NCBI GenBank assembly: GCA_026419785.1
Contig: JAODTK010001887.1
Span: 62,001 to 126,000 of the forward strand
Reading direction: 5' to 3'
Length of the DNA stretch: 64,000 nucleotides
Source of the DNA: Sclerodactyla briareus
Lineage: Eukaryota; Echinodermata; Holothuroidea; Dendrochirotida; Sclerodactylidae
Every line of letters begins with the position of its first letter. The first letter of the stretch is position 1. The notes beneath the pieces are model-generated. The model did no database searches. It was given only the letters and a program-made list of their open reading frames with translations, and was not told where the DNA came from. Below are positions 60,681 through 64,000 of the stretch, one piece after another. The position numbers and the translations under genes were made by a program.

Positions 60681-61757
60681 AATTCCTGGCTCAAACTGGT
60701 CACAGTATATTACAATTCGATTAGAGGACCTGAGCACGAGTGTGTCGCAATATCAGCAAATATCTACCTACATAACAAATATATAGGCCAGATAAGGCCG
60801 AAGTACATACTAGAGAAATCGATATACTGCTCAAAAATGTTTTCAATTCGAAGATTAGTTTCTCATGTCGACAGTTCCTGTGGCTGTTTTTTTTCGAAAG
60901 ACGTAACCTACCTTCCTATGTAAGTCTGACTGAGTCCCCTTTTCTCTTCCAGACAAGCTCGATATTGATATCTTATTCTCCTATCTTCCCCACAAACTCG
61001 TTGGCAACTTTCTAAACAATGCAGGTCTTTTGTAATTCTCATAATTCCTGTCTTAAAACTGTTAACAGTATATTACATTCGAATTAGAGGACATGAGCAC
61101 GAGTGTTCCATGCATATCACAAATATATACTACAGACAAATATTATGGCAGATAGGCGAAAGTAACATACGAGAGAATGAGATCATCTCAAAAATGTTTT
61201 CAATCGCAGATTAGTTTTATCATGTGAAAGTTTCCCTGTGGCTGTTCTTTCGAAAGAACGTAAACCTTCCTATGTAGTATGACAGAAGTTCTTTCCTTCC
61301 AGATCCAAGCTTGATATTTATATACCTATTCTCCTATCTTCACAAACTTGTTGGCAATTCCTAAACATGCAGTGTCTTTTGTAAGTCTTCATAAATCTCC
61401 TGGCTTAAAACTGGTCACAGTATATTAAATTCAATTAGAGGACTGAGGCACGAGTGTGTTCATGCAATATCAGTCAAATATATACTACATAACAAATATT
61501 CTTAGGCAGATAGCGAAAGTACATCCGAGAGAATCGGATATACTTCTCAAAATGTTTTTTCAATTCGAAGATTAGTTTCTCATGTCAAAGTTTCCGCCTG
61601 TGGCTGTTTTTTTTTTCGAAGACGTACCTTCCTATGTAGTATGAACTGATCCGTTTCTTTCTTCCAGATAAGCTTGATATTATATACTTATCTCCTATCT
61701 TCACAAACTCGTTGGCAACTTTCTGAAACCCATGCAGGTGTCTTTTATAAGTCTCAT
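60681..61757 (+). repeat. Tandem array, three ~355-bp units
   Basis: Units start at about 60681, 61041 and 61394, each with 'ctggtcacagtatatta' or a close variant, then 'gaggac[c]tgagcacgagtg', 'catgt[c]gaaagttcc'/'gtggctgtt' and 'agataagcttgatatt' variants. The first unit keeps an 84-codon open frame (60669-60923), while the next two have many one-base indels relative to it. The right edge (about 61757) has sequence that diverges after 'gtctcat'. No coding meaning is established. Confidence 0.85.
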
Positions 61758-61759
61758 AC

Positions 61760-64000
61760 AGTTCTCACGACTTCCAATGTTGCTCGTACACTGCTGCTGT
61801 ACAACAATTCAACTTCAATACGGTACCTGTTGCCAATTATTTACCAATACTATACATGTAATCAACATAGTGTTATTTTTCCCGAGGTACCTGCCTCTTG
61901 TAACCCAAAATGACAATGCATTCGGAAACATGTATTAGAACACCATCACCATACACCTGGAACATACCCACGAGCAACGGCTAGACATTGATGGTTCTTG
62001 TCAGTGTCTGACTGTCCACCAATGTATTGTTACGAGTAGGCCTATTGTATATTGCTGTACCATGTGCTCCTTGTTCTAATCAAACATCTCCTGTGATGAA
62101 CCTTATGGCATGACCTCCGCCTCCCTTCTCGAGCCCTTCAAGTTGTCCGACACAGGGCCTTCAATACTGATTAATTTGTTTATTTACTACTGTTATGTGA
62201 ATAGTGACCGACATACCGTAATTTTACTGTTGATATTAGCCATGTACGACGTACGAATGCTTGTCCCACTAGCTACATTTAAACTTTCTTGGCTGATGCC
62301 CTGAATTCATCATGATTGTATTTCTCTCATTGTTTCTATTATTCAAATTTTCCCCAGCTCACCTAGTCACTATCACGACAAACGTTTCTCTCTTGTTTTT
62401 CTAGGGTTTCTGTCTATGCCAGTAATTCCTGTGTGGACGGAAAAATTGAATGTAATTTATTTGTAGTGTGACCAGCATGGACATTCAAGTACATTTTTGG
62501 CCAAACGCTGGTGGGTTGCTGTCAGTGAAAAAGACGCTACTATCATACATGCTGCACGAAAACAATCGTCGCGAAAGCTAATCTTTGAAATTGGCATTTG
62601 CGAGACACATCTTGCTAATTAGATAGCCTAGTTTAACATTCCCCGTTCCGACGGCTAGGATAGAAGGGTTAGGAATCTAGTTATCAATACGCTACGGGTA
62701 TTCAACCTCGGAGATAATCATATCCCCCAGCGTTCTTACGGTGGGGAATAATACCACTCGGTCTCTCCGGCCGCGGCTAAAATCAATAAATCAGAAACGG
62801 TACGTAAATTTTGTATTACGCCGTACGTTATAGCCAATCCCTCCTATAAATTGGGTGCTAAAGATACCTCAAAAGCGTGTAACCAACTATCGCTATAGAT
62901 CATCGGGCGATCGACAAGATCAGTTCCTGAAGCAATGAAGCCAGTTTAATGTAAAATTCCATAAACACCAACAAGAACATCGACAAATAATTAATATAAC
63001 AAAAATTATTCCGGCATGCAAGCCGAAACAACAACGCTGACTGGTATTTATCAGCATGTGAAATGTACATGATTCGGTGATTGGTTATACTGCCCCTCCA
63101 TATACAGACCCTCCATTAACTGACCTTAACTATTCCGTTCCATCTAGGTGGCACCCCAACGGATTGCCTCCAGATTCACATCGGGATCTAAATCTAATCT
63201 ATTGTCCCGGAGCAGAGACAACCAACGACCCCCGGGACCACCCAACCCTAACAGAACATACTGCACTGTAAATCCCCCTCGAGGCATTACTCAGTCCAAT
63301 ATCTTTTTTTTCGCTAACATTGACCAAATTTGGATAGGCCTCTAGCCCCCTTCTCGAGAAAAATACACTGTGGATTTCCGTTTCATTGTCCCTTATAACC
63401 AATTCTTCCCGAACAAGATCTCCTTCCAAAAATATCTTACGATAAATGAGTATGAAATATCTTACATATCCGACTAGCAGGGCTGTCCGAGAGTGTTTGA
63501 GCAACCTAATATAGTGTAATTGAAGAGAGCGAGTGTGCGAAGTATGAACGTTTGGCTTTTCAGTTGATTTGATTCTGATTTGAATTCCATGGGTTCAGGA
63601 GCCAGTAAAGCTGATCAAGGAACCCTAGCCGTAATGATCGTGAAATAGCACTTGGCGATTGCTCGCCTCATCTTCTCGACCAGTGGTCAGATGATGTGGA
63701 AGCATGGGTGAAACCGATCCCAACCTGTTGACCAGGATCGCCATTTTACGTCTATTGATAGACAATCAGTGAAATCCAGGAGCCGACCACTTTCTCACTT
63801 TGCAAGTAACCCCAGAGAGACTTCATTCCAACGGAACCTTGAAATGGACACCTCGCCTATCACAACGCCAAGTACGGCCGTGTAGGAAAAATGTTTCATT
63901 ACTACTGGATTTTCGCACCCGACATGATGCCTCAAAACCCTCACTATACCCACTTCCGAGAAATATTTATTTCACGGTCAGTCGAGTTTAGAGACAAGAC
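61760..64000. other. Unassigned stretch to window end
   Basis: No gene recognised. The minus-strand frame 63199-63504 (101 codons) contains a VREELVIRDNETEIHSVFF stretch and looks moderately protein-like. It lacks a recognisable family motif, and its end (W-S-R-G-S-L-V-V-S-A) recalls translations of common repeats. Confidence 0.4.

Noticed and set aside
15657..61757. CRISPR-like arrays among the direct repeats
   Set aside because: The repeats are hundreds to thousands of bases long, with no short regular repeats separated by unique spacers. The DNA is eukaryotic in character.

Overview
This window reads as non-coding, repeat-rich DNA from a eukaryotic nuclear genome, most likely a metazoan. 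No long open reading frame belongs to a recognisable host gene. Open frames are short, stops are dense, microsatellites and homopolymer runs are frequent, CpG dinucleotides look common by eye, and every protein similarity I can name is to a transposable element. The mix of elements (an L2/CR1-type LINE with an esterase-type ORF1, an RTE-like LINE, a Penelope-like element and several small inverted-repeat elements) suits a marine invertebrate. An echinoderm is my guess, not a demonstrated fact.

Layout. 1-8.3 kb: no recognisable gene, one weak exon-like ORF. 8.4-8.9 kb: Penelope-like reverse transcriptase fragment (-). 10.3-11.0 kb: RTE-type LINE reverse transcriptase remnant (-). 12.7-12.9 kb: LINE endonuclease fragment (-). 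14.3-14.8 kb and 23.1-23.7 kb: a diverged duplicated pair. 15.66-19.70 kb: a 2.03-kb tandem duplication, followed by a segment at 20.5-21.0 kb that recurs at 40 and 43 kb. 24.5-28.3 kb: the best-defined element, a decayed but structurally complete minus-strand L2/CR1 LINE (esterase-like ORF1, endonuclease, reverse transcriptase). 32.7-38.7 kb: a 3,002-bp tandem duplication that I see as identical over about 2.95 kb. 38.6-44.4 kb: two copies of a roughly 2.8-3.0-kb unit, each carrying a plus-strand LINE reverse transcriptase remnant. 44.6-48.3 kb: two inverted-repeat elements. 51.2-52.7 kb: another possible one. 60.7-61.76 kb: three copies of a ~355-bp repeat. The rest is unassigned.

Two levels of duplication overlap. 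The older level is dispersed and collinear: segments at 16-21 kb reappear, diverged but in the same order and orientation, at 39-41 and 42-44 kb. The younger level is tandem and shows either complete identity or differences that are mostly single-base indels, which is what gap filling with uncorrected long reads produces. Frameshifts and copy number in 15.6-19.7, 32.7-44.4 and 60.7-61.8 kb should therefore not be trusted without raw reads.

I find no operon, CRISPR array, convincing complete tRNA or rRNA, or coherent new system. The most interesting biology is the LINE architecture, the diverged segment family with exon-like open frames, and nuclear-receptor-type half-site repeats in the 3-kb unit.
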